From UBA2336 sp031395485 (GTDB lineage: Bacteria; Bacteroidota; Bacteroidia; Cytophagales; Cyclobacteriaceae), in NCBI GenBank assembly GCA_031395485.1, contig JANNUS010000013.1, positions 42,590 through 106,589 of the forward strand: 64,000 nt of DNA, in the 5' to 3' direction. The notes under the pieces are model-generated. The model did no database searches. It was not told where the DNA came from and saw nothing but the letters and a program-made list of their open reading frames with translations. Position numbers and translations under genes: made by a program. Below are positions 43,730 through 53,155 of this stretch, in pieces (positions within the stretch are counted from its first letter, which is position 1; each line of letters starts with the position of its first letter).

Positions 43730-44818
43730 TCAATCAATTAATGCGACTGTTTTAACGCGATTGATTTTCCCTGTATTGGTATGAATGAATTCCCGGATAT
43801 GAAATATCTGTTTTGGAACTTCAAATGGATGAAGAAGCTGGTTGAGCGTGGCAAGAATTTTCTTTTCACCTGAGATGGGAAACCCCTCTATTACCAGAAT
43901 TAATTTTTGACCGAACCGGATATCGGGAATGCCACAAACAAAGAATGATCTATTGATCGATCTTTCTTGAAAAATATGTTCGATTGATTTTTCAATTTTT
44001 TCGGCAGATATCTTAAATCCTCCGCTGTTAATCACGTTGTCGAACCGGCCAAGCCAGCGAAAACTGTTTGGCGATATCAGATCTACTAAGTCGTTGGAAA
44101 CAATTTTTTCCGAAAACTCTGGCAATTTAATCACCAGGCAACCGCGTTGATCAACTTCAATATGAATACCAGGCAAAACCGTGAAATGACCCGATGTTTC
44201 TCTTCCATTCAGTCGGTGCAAGGCAATGTGCGATACGGTCTCTGTCATACCATACGTGGCATAGACCGGGCATAGTAATTTTTGTAATTCGTTCTGAAGA
44301 GTTGTACTTACTGCACCGCCACCAATAATAATTGCCTTCATCTGATTTAACTTCGTAACAGATTCGGAATGCTTCAGTATTTCCTGAAGTTGCAACGGAA
44401 CAAAAGCGGCAAAACTAATACGTGCATCAGAAGATAATTCATGTAGTGGATTTGATGTTGGTTCAACGGCAACAATTTTCATGTTGTTCTCTAATGCCCG
44501 AACCAACATCATTTTTCCGGCAATGTATTTTGTATCGAGGCAAACGAATGCTGTATCGTTTTGCTTTAAATCAAGTGCGTTAATTGTTCGATGGGCACTT
44601 TGTTGAAGCTGTTTTCGGGTTAGAAAAATTTGTTTTGGTGTTCCGGTAGAACCGCTGGTGTGTAGTTTGAATGAATCAACGACCTGAAGCCAATCTTTTA
44701 TGAACGAAAAAGTCTGTGATTCAAAGTCTGATGATGGAGTAATTTTTTCTGAAAGAATTTCTGAAAGCGTTACTTCTCTATTATTAGTAATGATTGTGCT
44801 ATGAGAATAGCCCTTCAT
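43730..44818 (-). CDS. menE: o-Succinylbenzoate-CoA ligase
   Basis: 362 residues from ATG 44818; the longer frame to a TTG at 44845 would overlap menB heavily, while ATG 44818 gives the coupled TGATG junction. AMP-binding signature LHTSGSTGTPKQ (52-63), adenylation core YGMTETVSHIALH, and the end GKINRVKTVALID. MenE activates o-succinylbenzoate to its CoA thioester in menaquinone synthesis. Bacteroidota forms are shorter than the 450-residue E. coli enzyme. Last gene of the men operon. Confidence 0.9.
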   Translation of the reverse strand: MKGYSHSTIITNNREVTLSEILSEKITPSSDFESQTFSFIKDWLQVVDSFKLHTSGSTGTPKQIFLTRKQLQQSAHRTINALDLKQNDTAFVCLDTKYIAGKMMLVRALENNMKIVAVEPTSNPLHELSSDARISFAAFVPLQLQEILKHSESVTKLNQMKAIIIGGGAVSTTLQNELQKLLCPVYATYGMTETVSHIALHRLNGRETSGHFTVLPGIHIEVDQRGCLVIKLPEFSEKIVSNDLVDLISPNSFRWLGRFDNVINSGGFKISAEKIEKSIEHIFQERSINRSFFVCGIPDIRFGQKLILVIEGFPISGEKKILATLNQLLHPFEVPKQIFHIREFIHTNTGKINRVKTVALID

Positions 44819-45642
44819 CACGGAAACTTCGGAAACTTTGACCAATCCGGATTACGCTTCTCCAGGAATGCATTTTTACCTTCTTTGGCTTCTTCACTCA
44901 AATAATACAGTAAGGTTGCATTGCCTGCGAGTTCCTGAATTCCTGCTTGTCCATCTAATTCAGCATTGAATGAAGATTTTAATAAGCGTATAGCCAACGG
45001 ACTCTTCGTAATAATTTTTCGACACCACTCAACGGTAGTTTCTTCTAGTTTATCTAATGGAACAACTTTGTTGACGAGACCCATATCTAATGCTTCTTTT
45101 GCATCATACTGATCGCAGAGGAACCAGATTTCGCGTGCTTTTTTTTGTCCCACAATGCGTGCGAGGTATGATGCACCAAACCCGCCATCAAAACTTCCAA
45201 CTTTTGGCCCGGTTTGTCCGAAGCGGGCGTTTTCTGCTGCAATGGTCAGATCACACACTACATGGAGTACATGACCGCCACCAATGGCCCAACCCGCTAC
45301 CGCAGCAATTACGGGTTTCGGAATGGAACGAATTATTCGTTGAAGGTCCAACACATTGAGTCGCGGTACAGTATCTTCTCCAACATATCCACCGTGTCCG
45401 CGAACACTTTGATCACCGCCACTACAAAAGGCCTGGCCACCTTCACCTGTTAGAATAATTACGCGCACTTCTTCGTCATCGCGACAAACATTCATGGCGT
45501 CAATCATCTCCTTAACTGTAAGGGGTGTGAATGCATTGTGTACATGAGGCCGGTTTATGCTAATGCGTGCGATGCCTTCAAATCGTTGAAAAAGGATTTC
45601 CTTATATTCTTTTATGGGTTGCCAGTCGTATTTATAACTCAT
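44818..45642 (-). CDS. menB: 1,4-Dihydroxy-2-naphthoyl-CoA synthase
   Basis: 274 residues, crotonase fold. GGDQSVRGHGGY, NVLDLQRIIRSIPKP, QTGPKVGSFDGGFG and CDQYDAKEALDMGLVN are close to E. coli MenB; the QTGPKVGS segment is the bicarbonate-dependent (type I) form. It closes the second ring of the naphthoquinone. ATG 45642 overlaps menD by 11 nt and its stop overlaps menE by one base. Confidence 0.95.
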   Translation of the reverse strand: MSYKYDWQPIKEYKEILFQRFEGIARISINRPHVHNAFTPLTVKEMIDAMNVCRDDEEVRVIILTGEGGQAFCSGGDQSVRGHGGYVGEDTVPRLNVLDLQRIIRSIPKPVIAAVAGWAIGGGHVLHVVCDLTIAAENARFGQTGPKVGSFDGGFGASYLARIVGQKKAREIWFLCDQYDAKEALDMGLVNKVVPLDKLEETTVEWCRKIITKSPLAIRLLKSSFNAELDGQAGIQELAGNATLLYYLSEEAKEGKNAFLEKRNPDWSKFPKFP

Positions 45643-47359
45643 AGCTCTTTTTTATAGTCTGTTTTAAGTTGTCAAAGATACTTTTGTTCTGGTCGATACT
45701 GCTCTCCAATTCAAGGATTTTTGTTCGCCCATCAAATTCAAAGAAACTTTTTATGGTATTTTTGATTTTACGCTTAGTATCAAGTTTCAGGTAATCGAAA
45801 TCAAACTCTTCACAAAGTTTTTGGGCATTGAGTTTTTGTTGCGTTACAAAATACTCATTGCTTTCGGGTAAGGTGCCGGGTCCATCAATCATTTTAAAAA
45901 TAATTCCTCCGTGATTGTTAAGTAAAACCACCCGAAGGTTTGGTAATGGATAGTTATGCCAGAATGAATTGCGATCGTAGAAGAAAGCCATGTCACCTGT
46001 TATTAAGATGTTGGGTAACTCATTCATCAGGGCCTGACCCACTGCTGTGCTGGTACATCCATCAATACCACTGGTGCCACGGTTGGAGAAAACATTAATA
46101 TTCTTTTTAGGATAATTCAATCCAATAATGTTCGCATACCGCACGCTCATGCTGTTGGCCAAATGTAGATTGCATAAGGGTGGAAGGTGTCGAATAATTT
46201 CATGTACAAGTTCCAATTCACCAAATCCTTCCTTTGGAAGAAATTCTTTTAAGCTTCGTACAGCTCTACGTTCTTCTACTTCCCAAAGCTTTTGATAGTT
46301 GATTCGTTTTTGATTTTCAAACTCCTTTAACTTGGTAATTATTTGCAGAGAATCAAAAAAGTTTGCGGGTGTCGTGTTTATTATCCGTGTGATACTTTGA
46401 AAAGGATCAGCCACAGCACCTGCTGGCAGGATGTGCCAATGTACTTTTGGAGAAAATTTTCGGAGAAATAATTTAAGATTCTTTGAGATAACGGATTTTC
46501 CAAATGTGATTAGTAATTCTGGCCGCAGACTTTTCTTTACACCTTCTGGTGCCTGGCCCAGAAAAACATCACTGTGGCCAACGACCTGTTCAATCGAATT
46601 CAGATTGGAAATGATATCACCAACAACTGGAATTGGCTGAACCTGAAGAAAATTTGTAAGGGATGAGATAAGTGTATTGTCGTATTCGTGTTGCCCTGCT
46701 ACGATCAGAATGTTCGTATACTTGCTCCACTCTTGTATTAATTTTTGAAGGTGTTCTGGTGATATAGAATATTGGGTAGGAATCTGATCCATCACTCTTA
46801 CATCTTTCGAGAAATCAAATTTCTCTTTTGGTTCTGGATATAGCGGTTCGCGAAAAGGAGCGTTTATGTGAATGGGTCCACGAGGCTCCTCGAGTGAAAG
46901 ATTAATTGCTTCGTTTACAATTCTATTGATTGCCCATTGGCTGTCATTATGATCGTATTCTTGTGGTAATTGGAATGTTTTTTTTACATGCTTCCCGAAA
47001 ATTTCAGCCTGATGTATCGTTTGTCCATCGTGCTGGGCAATCCATTCTGCGGGCCTGTCGGCTGTGAATACAATTAATGGTGTTTGTGAAAAGTATGCTT
47101 CTGCTACCGAGGGAGCAAAATTGTAAGCCGCAGTTCCGGATGTACAAACCATTACAGTTGGGCTTCCACTTTGCTGTGCCATACCCAACGCAATAAAACC
47201 TGCGCTTCGTTCATCACTAAACGTACGTGTGGTAATTTTTGGATGCCGCGTAAAGGCAACGGTTAAGGGAGCGCAACGTGATCCCGGACACAGCACAGCA
47301 TTCACTAAACCTTTTTTAGCGCAGAGTTCAGCAATATCGTAAATGGGTTGCAGGCGCAC
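45632..47359 (-). CDS. menD: 2-Succinyl-5-enolpyruvyl-6-hydroxy-3-cyclohexene-1-carboxylate synthase (SEPHCHC synthase)
   Basis: 575 residues, GTG start at 47359, one base after menF's stop. ThDP enzyme in two halves: an N-terminal PYR domain with CPGSRCAPLTVAF, and a C-terminal PP domain with SNRGTSGIDGC and GDMAFFYDRNSFW, the ThDP/Mg2+ site. It joins 2-oxoglutarate to isochorismate. Overlaps menB by 11 nt. Confidence 0.93.
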   Translation of the reverse strand: MRLQPIYDIAELCAKKGLVNAVLCPGSRCAPLTVAFTRHPKITTRTFSDERSAGFIALGMAQQSGSPTVMVCTSGTAAYNFAPSVAEAYFSQTPLIVFTADRPAEWIAQHDGQTIHQAEIFGKHVKKTFQLPQEYDHNDSQWAINRIVNEAINLSLEEPRGPIHINAPFREPLYPEPKEKFDFSKDVRVMDQIPTQYSISPEHLQKLIQEWSKYTNILIVAGQHEYDNTLISSLTNFLQVQPIPVVGDIISNLNSIEQVVGHSDVFLGQAPEGVKKSLRPELLITFGKSVISKNLKLFLRKFSPKVHWHILPAGAVADPFQSITRIINTTPANFFDSLQIITKLKEFENQKRINYQKLWEVEERRAVRSLKEFLPKEGFGELELVHEIIRHLPPLCNLHLANSMSVRYANIIGLNYPKKNINVFSNRGTSGIDGCTSTAVGQALMNELPNILITGDMAFFYDRNSFWHNYPLPNLRVVLLNNHGGIIFKMIDGPGTLPESNEYFVTQQKLNAQKLCEEFDFDYLKLDTKRKIKNTIKSFFEFDGRTKILELESSIDQNKSIFDNLKQTIKKSYEL

Positions 47360-47360
47360 G

Positions 47361-48566
47361 TTATAGGATCACGTTCAGCAAGGTATTCAATTTCATCTCG
47401 GTTTCTTCCCATTCATTTTCAGGAACGGAATCTACAGTAACACCAGCACCAGCATACACGATGGCTTGGCCTTCTAACAATTGCATGCATCGAAGATTTA
47501 CGTAGATGTTGATGTTGTTATTCATGTTGACTGGTCCGAGGTAGCCAGAATAAAATTCACGATCGTAGCCTTCGTGTTGTTGTAAAAACGCAAGAGAAGT
47601 TTCCAGGGGCATTCCGCATACGGCAGAAGTTGGGTGGAGGAGGTTTAACATCACAGAACCAAGTTGTGAAAAGTTGGTTGCTTTCATATCTACAGAAAAC
47701 TCTGTCTTTAAATGCATGAGATTTCCGGCCACGACTGTTTTAGGTCCGTGCTCTTCAAATTCACGTAAGCGAATTTTTTTAAAATTATTAATGATGTAGC
47801 GACATACCAATGCTTGTTCTTCAATTTCTTTTTGAGTCCAGGCTACATTCTTAAGATTAATCCCTTCCTCAAATACTTTTGTGCCTGCGAGTGCAACTGT
47901 TTTAAAAAGAGTTTCCCCTTCAACAGCGACTAACAATTCAGGTGTGGCTCCCAACCACGTTCCAACCGTTGGAATGCTTATAAAAGAAACCATGGCGTTC
48001 GGATATGCATTGCAAAGCTTTTGAAAAGCTTCTATTGCATCGAATGAATCCGGAAGGTCAATAGATTTAGAACGCGATGGTACAATTTTTTCGAAAACGC
48101 CTTTTTCTATTTGCTGAATGCTTACTTGTACTATTTTTTCAAACTCCCTTCTGCCAATTGAATTGTCAGGTGTAATCTTTTTGGCAACGTGTGGCTTAGC
48201 TTTTTTTACAGCAGCTTTTGACACTACTTCCTGAAGCCAGTTTTGGGATGATATTTCTATTGGAGTTTTAGGATCAACCAATAAGTCGTTGGAAAATAAA
48301 AAAGATAAATCAGCCTTAAGGAAGTAGGATTGTTTCTGCTTGTCAAAGGGTGAAAAGATAAATCCCTCAGGCAATTCTTCCAGGGAAATACCTGCGGGTG
48401 GTGTTGACGTAAAAGAAATGATCAGGCTTTTTGTTTGTGTATTGGGCAATCGCCACAACGCAAATGAATAATTGTGTTCGCGAACGTGATTAAGAAGAAT
48501 ATGAAAAAGTTCTTCTTCACGTTGTACAGGTATTTTTGATGCTGATATTTTTACGTCTACAGCCAT
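47361..48566 (-). CDS. menF: Isochorismate synthase
   Basis: 401 residues from ATG 48566, one base after the menI stop; the longer frame uses a TTG at 48581 within menI. Chorismate-binding enzyme: C-terminal core with ATPELLVAVEGETLFKT, ALAGTK, HLKTEFS, LHPTSAVCGMP and CAGAG-like motif YAGAGVTVDSVPENEWEE. It commits chorismate to menaquinone synthesis. Gene order menI-F-D-B-E. Confidence 0.92.
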   Translation of the reverse strand: MAVDVKISASKIPVQREEELFHILLNHVREHNYSFALWRLPNTQTKSLIISFTSTPPAGISLEELPEGFIFSPFDKQKQSYFLKADLSFLFSNDLLVDPKTPIEISSQNWLQEVVSKAAVKKAKPHVAKKITPDNSIGRREFEKIVQVSIQQIEKGVFEKIVPSRSKSIDLPDSFDAIEAFQKLCNAYPNAMVSFISIPTVGTWLGATPELLVAVEGETLFKTVALAGTKVFEEGINLKNVAWTQKEIEEQALVCRYIINNFKKIRLREFEEHGPKTVVAGNLMHLKTEFSVDMKATNFSQLGSVMLNLLHPTSAVCGMPLETSLAFLQQHEGYDREFYSGYLGPVNMNNNINIYVNLRCMQLLEGQAIVYAGAGVTVDSVPENEWEETEMKLNTLLNVIL

Positions 48567-48567
48567 T

Positions 48568-48993
48568 TTATTTGCGATCAATTACCGCCATCGTAATACG
48601 ACTGATACATACAAGTTCTTGTTGTTCGTTGGTAATGCGTATTTCCCACACATGTGTTTTCTTGCCAACGTGAATGGGTTTGGTAATGCCGGTTACAAAT
48701 CCTTCACGCACGCTTTTGATATGGTTTGCATTAATATCCAATCCTACACAGTATTGCTTCGTCATGTCGATACAGCATGTGGCAGCAAGACTTCCAAGAG
48801 TTTCCGCTAATGCTACCGAAGCTCCACCATGTAACAACCCTAGAGGCTGATGTGTTCGGTGATCCACCGGCATTTTGGCCTCAATAAAATCATCACCAAT
48901 ACGGGTAAACTCAATACCGATGTGTTCAACCATCGTTTTGGTAGACATGCTATTAAGAATGGCTAATGTGAGGTTTGGATTGAAAAGCGGCAT
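48568..48993 (-). CDS. menI: Hotdog-fold thioesterase, probable 1,4-dihydroxy-2-naphthoyl-CoA thioesterase
   Basis: 141 residues, PaaI/YdiI-type hotdog domain. DHRTHQPLGLLHGGASVALAE (about 42-62) contains the conserved glutamate of YdiI-like enzymes. In E. coli the equivalent gene (ydiI/menI) releases 1,4-dihydroxy-2-naphthoate from CoA; position at the head of the men operon, one base before menF, supports that role. Substrate is inferred, not shown. ATG 48993. Confidence 0.75.
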   Translation of the reverse strand: MPLFNPNLTLAILNSMSTKTMVEHIGIEFTRIGDDFIEAKMPVDHRTHQPLGLLHGGASVALAETLGSLAATCCIDMTKQYCVGLDINANHIKSVREGFVTGITKPIHVGKKTHVWEIRITNEQQELVCISRITMAVIDRK

Positions 48994-49008
48994 TGTGGTT
49001 TATTTTCC

Positions 49009-49016
49009 TATTTTTG
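49009..49016 (+). promoter_or_regulatory. -7 element between menI and the divergent phosphatase
   Basis: TATTTTTG in plus orientation, 27 bp from the TTG start at 49036; the divergent intergenic region is only 42 bp, so the two promoters must overlap. The menI promoter was not identified (TATTTTGG at 49018-49025 on the minus strand is one mismatch off). Confidence 0.35.
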
Positions 49017-49035
49017 CGCCCAAAATAGCTGAAAA

Positions 49036-49677
49036 TTGAACACTAAAAAAATATACATCGTTCGCCATGGCCAGACTGATTTGAACCTGAGAGGGATTGT
49101 GCAAGGCAGCGGTATTGATAGCAGCCTGAATGATGCAGGCAGAGAGCAGGCAACTGCGTTCTTTAACATGTATAAGCATATTCCTTTTGATAAAGTTTAT
49201 ACTTCTGCACTTAAAAGAACCCAGGAGTCTGTAGAAAAATTTATCAAACTTGGAATTCCAACGGAAGCACTAGCCGGAATAAATGAGATTAGCTGGGGTA
49301 AGAAAGAAGGCGAGGCCATTACCCCGGAAGAGGATACCTATTATCACTATATGCTAGATCAATGGCAGCAGGGTAACACATCCTTACGAATTGAAGGCGG
49401 AGAAAGTCCGGATGAAGTTGTTAAGAGGATGAAACCTGCCGTAGATCATATTCTGAGCCAGAAAAATGAAAGTACAATTCTCATTTGTATGCACGGCCGT
49501 GCAATCCGTATTCTGCTTTGCCACTTGTTAAACTATCCATTAAAAAGTATGGATATGTTTGAGCACGAGAATGCTTGCCTCTATATTTTAAATTATACGG
49601 GTACAATGTTTAATGTAGAGTTGCATAATAACGTTGCTCATCTGGATATTCTGAAGGAGCAAGCGGTAAAGGTTTAA
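49036..49677 (+). CDS. Histidine phosphatase-family protein (cytosolic)
   Basis: 213 residues, TTG start at 49036. RHG signature (R10-H11-G12, YIVRHGQTDLN), second His in CMHGRAIRILL near residue 157. No signal peptide. Such enzymes dephosphorylate small phosphate esters; phosphoglycerate mutase-like, substrate unknown. Divergent from menI. Confidence 0.85.
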   Translation: MNTKKIYIVRHGQTDLNLRGIVQGSGIDSSLNDAGREQATAFFNMYKHIPFDKVYTSALKRTQESVEKFIKLGIPTEALAGINEISWGKKEGEAITPEEDTYYHYMLDQWQQGNTSLRIEGGESPDEVVKRMKPAVDHILSQKNESTILICMHGRAIRILLCHLLNYPLKSMDMFEHENACLYILNYTGTMFNVELHNNVAHLDILKEQAVKV

Positions 49678-49695
49678 TCCTGTTTGAAACAGACA

Positions 49696-51162
49696 TTATT
49701 TTCTCTTCAACGGAGCTAAGGCTGATTTAGCTTTACTATCAATACTATTTTTGTATTCGTGTTTTTTATAGCTCAAAGCTTTTTCAAAATACTTTCGAGC
49801 TTCTATTGGTTGCTTTTGATCAGTCAGTAGATATCCGAGTTGTAAACAAGCATTTGGAGCGAAGTACCAATTTTCATCCGCTTGTTTCGTGATAGTTTCC
49901 TGATAGTTTATTGTTGCTTCTGCTGTTGATCCACTTTTATGAAAAAGTCGAGCTTTGCGGTATATGAACTCAATTTTTTCTTTACGGGTTATTAAGTCCT
50001 CATCACGAACATCACGAATAATATTTTTTGCTTCATCATAATATCCTCCGTCAGTGGCATAGCGAATTTTCAACAACTTTGTATTTGGGTATAAATTTTC
50101 CGAAAGACTCCGCGCTGCGTATTTGTCAGCTTCCGCAGATTCTTCTCCTTCTGCTTTAGCTTTTTCAAAATATTTTCCTGCCTCTGGTTTATTGTTCATT
50201 AACCAATAGCAGATTCCTATTTTGTAGTATGCATTTTTTACATTCGTACTGCCTTCATAGGTAGCTAAAAATAGCTGATACGATTCAAGAGACAACGCAT
50301 AGGCTCCTTTATGAAGATAAACTTCTCCTAGTTGGTGGCTCGCATAAGGAACTAGTATAGTGTTATTATTATCATCATTTACTTTTTGAAAGTAGCCAAG
50401 GGCTTTTTCACTTTCCGAATTTTTTATAGCGACAGAGCCAGCTAGCAGCAGTATCAATCGATTATTAGTTTCTGTTTTCAGCAACTCATCAAGCCCTTGC
50501 ATGGCAAGTGGGGTTTGTGGAAGAATGTAAGCGTGGAATAGATAATAGAGTAAAGTCGTTTCTACATATTGTGTTGTAGATTGACTTCTGACTTGTTCAA
50601 GTTGAGTTAATCCAGCCTCAATGGAACCATTCATGTTCAGTAGGCTCATCATCCACTGGTATTTTTCCGGAACGGAACCTAGAATTATTTCCAGTAAGCC
50701 GGAAGTTTTTTTGATTGGTAAAAAGGAGGGGTATTTTATGTTACATTCCTGAACGGCCAGGTAAGCTTGCCGAAAGCTCCAAGCGGCATCAAACTCATGT
50801 CCGAATTTTAAATATATGAACGCCCAATGCAGCCTGAGTTCTGCCATCGTAAAAAGCGATTCGGCTGTGGGGTTTAAAATTTTCTCCAGCAGCTCTAGCC
50901 TTTGTACAAACAAATTTTCGAACTGATCAAATTTCCTTTTATCCTCAGTCAGTAATAATTCAATCGCATCCGTAAGGGAAGCAACGTATATTTGTTCTGG
51001 AGTTTTTGCTTCTTTTAATTGCTCACGCGCTTCTTTTATCCGTAGATTAAGCGCGAGCGAGTATGATTCGTAAAGTGATACTTCGCTTAGCCATTCTTTT
51101 TGCTGAGCACTGCAAATAGTAAGGTATAAAAAAAGACAGGTTGTTACACCTGCCTTTTTCAT
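49696..51162 (-). CDS. Exported TPR protein
   Basis: 488 residues from ATG 51162 (MKKAGVTTCLFLYLTICSAQQ), a clear signal peptide; the longer frame to 51273 runs into the gene upstream. Several tetratricopeptide-like helical pairs, e.g. YYKIGICYWLMNNKPEAGKYF and LGYLLTDQKQPIEARKYF near the C-terminus. A periplasmic scaffold; partners unknown. The gap to the next gene is 19 bp, so it is likely in one transcript with the coiled-coil and Nif3 genes. Confidence 0.75.
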   Translation of the reverse strand: MKKAGVTTCLFLYLTICSAQQKEWLSEVSLYESYSLALNLRIKEAREQLKEAKTPEQIYVASLTDAIELLLTEDKRKFDQFENLFVQRLELLEKILNPTAESLFTMAELRLHWAFIYLKFGHEFDAAWSFRQAYLAVQECNIKYPSFLPIKKTSGLLEIILGSVPEKYQWMMSLLNMNGSIEAGLTQLEQVRSQSTTQYVETTLLYYLFHAYILPQTPLAMQGLDELLKTETNNRLILLLAGSVAIKNSESEKALGYFQKVNDDNNNTILVPYASHQLGEVYLHKGAYALSLESYQLFLATYEGSTNVKNAYYKIGICYWLMNNKPEAGKYFEKAKAEGEESAEADKYAARSLSENLYPNTKLLKIRYATDGGYYDEAKNIIRDVRDEDLITRKEKIEFIYRKARLFHKSGSTAEATINYQETITKQADENWYFAPNACLQLGYLLTDQKQPIEARKYFEKALSYKKHEYKNSIDSKAKSALAPLKRK

Positions 51163-51181
51163 ATTTTTTATCGTTGTAAAC

Positions 51182-51991
51182 TTACTCAACTGTTTTTCTC
51201 CGTCTTGTTGTAGGAGCAGGCGTAACACCCACTTTTTTAGGCTTATCACTTTCATCCAATGATTCCATATCAACGTCAGCTAAAATGCGGCCAGAATGCT
51301 CATCGATTACAATTTTCTTTTTCTCCCGGATCTCAGCAATTTTTTGCGGAGGGATAACAATGTTACACCCTTCAGCGGCACCACGCACTACCCGTACTAC
51401 AGCCAATCCATTCGATAGGCTACTGCGTAATCTGTCGTAGTGTTTCAATAAATTTTTATCTTCAATTTTCTTGACAGCCTTCTCACGCTCCACCAGTAGT
51501 CTCTTTTCTTCCTCTTTGCTTTCCTCCAGAATATCGTCTAATTCTTTCTTCTTGTTTTCGAGGTGTTCCTTGCGCTCTGTAATAAGTGATTCGGTTTTTT
51601 CAACCTCTCCTTTTTTAATTTGCGTTAAATCCTTTCCCTCCTTTACCTTTTTTTCGCAAATCTGTATTTCCAACTCTTGTAATTCAGACTCTTTTGTGAT
51701 GGCATCGAATTCGCGGTTGTTACGAACATTTTTTTGCTGATCTACGTATTTTTTTATGAGCTTCTCAGCCTCTTTAGCTCCTTCTTTATTTTTCTTGATG
51801 CTTTCTTCAATTTCCTTTAGCTCTGTTTGATGACGAGCAAGACGCGTATCGTAGCCTATCATTTCATCCTCCAGATCTTGTACCTCGTCTGGAAGGTCAC
51901 CTCTTAATTTCTTCAGTTCGTCTAGTTTGGTGTCGATGGTTTGTAGTTTTACAAGCGCTTCGAGTTTTTGTGCTACGGTTTGTGTTTCCAT
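51182..51991 (-). CDS. CdsZ-like coiled-coil protein with a cysteine-depleted zinc-ribbon
   Basis: 269 residues. Residues ~10-175 form a long coiled coil as in the C4 zinc-ribbon family. The C-terminal ribbon keeps GCNIVIPPQ and EHSGRIL but the expected cysteines are replaced: the first CxxC is reduced to one Cys (AAEGC) and the second pair reads D-E-H-S where C-x-x-C is usual. So metal binding is probably lost. It is 6 bp downstream of the Nif3 gene, a typical neighbour of this family. Confidence 0.75.
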   Translation of the reverse strand: METQTVAQKLEALVKLQTIDTKLDELKKLRGDLPDEVQDLEDEMIGYDTRLARHQTELKEIEESIKKNKEGAKEAEKLIKKYVDQQKNVRNNREFDAITKESELQELEIQICEKKVKEGKDLTQIKKGEVEKTESLITERKEHLENKKKELDDILEESKEEEKRLLVEREKAVKKIEDKNLLKHYDRLRSSLSNGLAVVRVVRGAAEGCNIVIPPQKIAEIREKKKIVIDEHSGRILADVDMESLDESDKPKKVGVTPAPTTRRRKTVE

Positions 51992-51997
51992 TAATTT

Positions 51998-53092
51998 TTA
52001 TAGATATCGTATTGGATTCGTGTCTGTAATAGAAAAATTGACCGCAAAAGTAGGGAATTTTTCTTTCAAAATCCCCACTATTAGCTCTTTCGTAAAAATC
52101 TCGCTTTCATAATGGCCTATGTCGGCAATGGTAATTTTGCCATCTGCATCGAAGAATTCGTGGTATTTAAAGTCGGAGGTGACAAAAAAATCGGCCCCAG
52201 AATTAATGGCTTGTTGCAGCAAAAAGCTGCCAGATCCTCCGCAAATAGCTATTTTTATTGTTTGATTGTCTAACAACCGGGTATGTCGGATGGTGTTTAA
52301 ATCCATGCTGCTTTTTAAACGCCTCAAAAACTCGATTGGTTCCATTGGCTGATCTAGCTCTCCGATCATTCCCGAGCCTACCTCCTGATTTTCATTGTCT
52401 AACGCTGTTACATAATAGGCAACTTCTTCATACGGATGCGTTTTTTTCAGTGCCTCTATAATTATTACCTCTTTGGCTCTAGGAAACACTACCTCAATCC
52501 GGACCTCAGCAACAGATTCTTGCCGGTTTGCCAAACCTATAAAGGGTTTGGCCTGATCATTCGGCATAAAGGTTCCGGTTCCGGCTACGTTGAAGCTGCA
52601 GTTTTTGTAATTGCCAATTTCCCCGGCACCAGCCTCATGAAGGGCTTCCATAACGGCATCAACAGTATTTGGGGGTATGAACGTAACCAGTTTTGATAAT
52701 GAATCCTTTTTGGGGACTAAAACCCGAAGATTTTTTAGGCCTATTTTGTCGCCTATTTTTTTGTTTACACCGGTGTGAATATTATCGAGGTTGGTATGAA
52801 TGGCGTATAAGGCAATGTTATTACGAATCGCTTTTAGCACAGTTCGTTCTACATAATTACTTCCTGTTAATTTTTTTAATCCTTTAAAAATGATTGGGTG
52901 GTGAGCAACAATCATATTAACCCCCATGTCAATCGCCTCCTGTACAACTTCCTCCGTGCAATCCAATGTTACCAATATCCCGGATATCTCCTGATCAGGT
53001 TCACCGATCAACAAGCCAGTATTGTCATACGATTCCTGATAGGCATGTGGGGCAAGTGTTTCAAGATACTTGGCAATTTCCTTTACTTTCAT
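51998..53092 (-). CDS. Nif3-like dinuclear metal-centre protein
   Basis: 364 residues, the long YqfO-like form, with an inserted domain (about 130-235) between the two Nif3 halves. Metal ligands appear as AHHPIIFKG (His pair, ~64) and further in the C-terminal half (DIGHYESE). ATG 53092. Nif3 proteins form hexamers with two metal ions; cellular function is unsettled, some have nucleotide hydrolase activity. Divergent from lpxK. Confidence 0.88.
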   Translation of the reverse strand: MKVKEIAKYLETLAPHAYQESYDNTGLLIGEPDQEISGILVTLDCTEEVVQEAIDMGVNMIVAHHPIIFKGLKKLTGSNYVERTVLKAIRNNIALYAIHTNLDNIHTGVNKKIGDKIGLKNLRVLVPKKDSLSKLVTFIPPNTVDAVMEALHEAGAGEIGNYKNCSFNVAGTGTFMPNDQAKPFIGLANRQESVAEVRIEVVFPRAKEVIIIEALKKTHPYEEVAYYVTALDNENQEVGSGMIGELDQPMEPIEFLRRLKSSMDLNTIRHTRLLDNQTIKIAICGGSGSFLLQQAINSGADFFVTSDFKYHEFFDADGKITIADIGHYESEIFTKELIVGILKEKFPTFAVNFSITDTNPIRYL

Positions 53093-53122
53093 TTAGTATG
53101 ATAGATACTTACAGGTTAGTTG

Positions 53123-53130
53123 TATTTTTG
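53123..53130 (+). promoter_or_regulatory. -7 element of lpxK
   Basis: TATTTTTG, an exact TAnnTTTG. Transcription would start near 53137, which excludes the reading frame's earlier start at 53120 and supports ATG 53156. Confidence 0.5.
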
Positions 53131-53155
53131 CAATGTTAGCAAAACTACACTTTTC

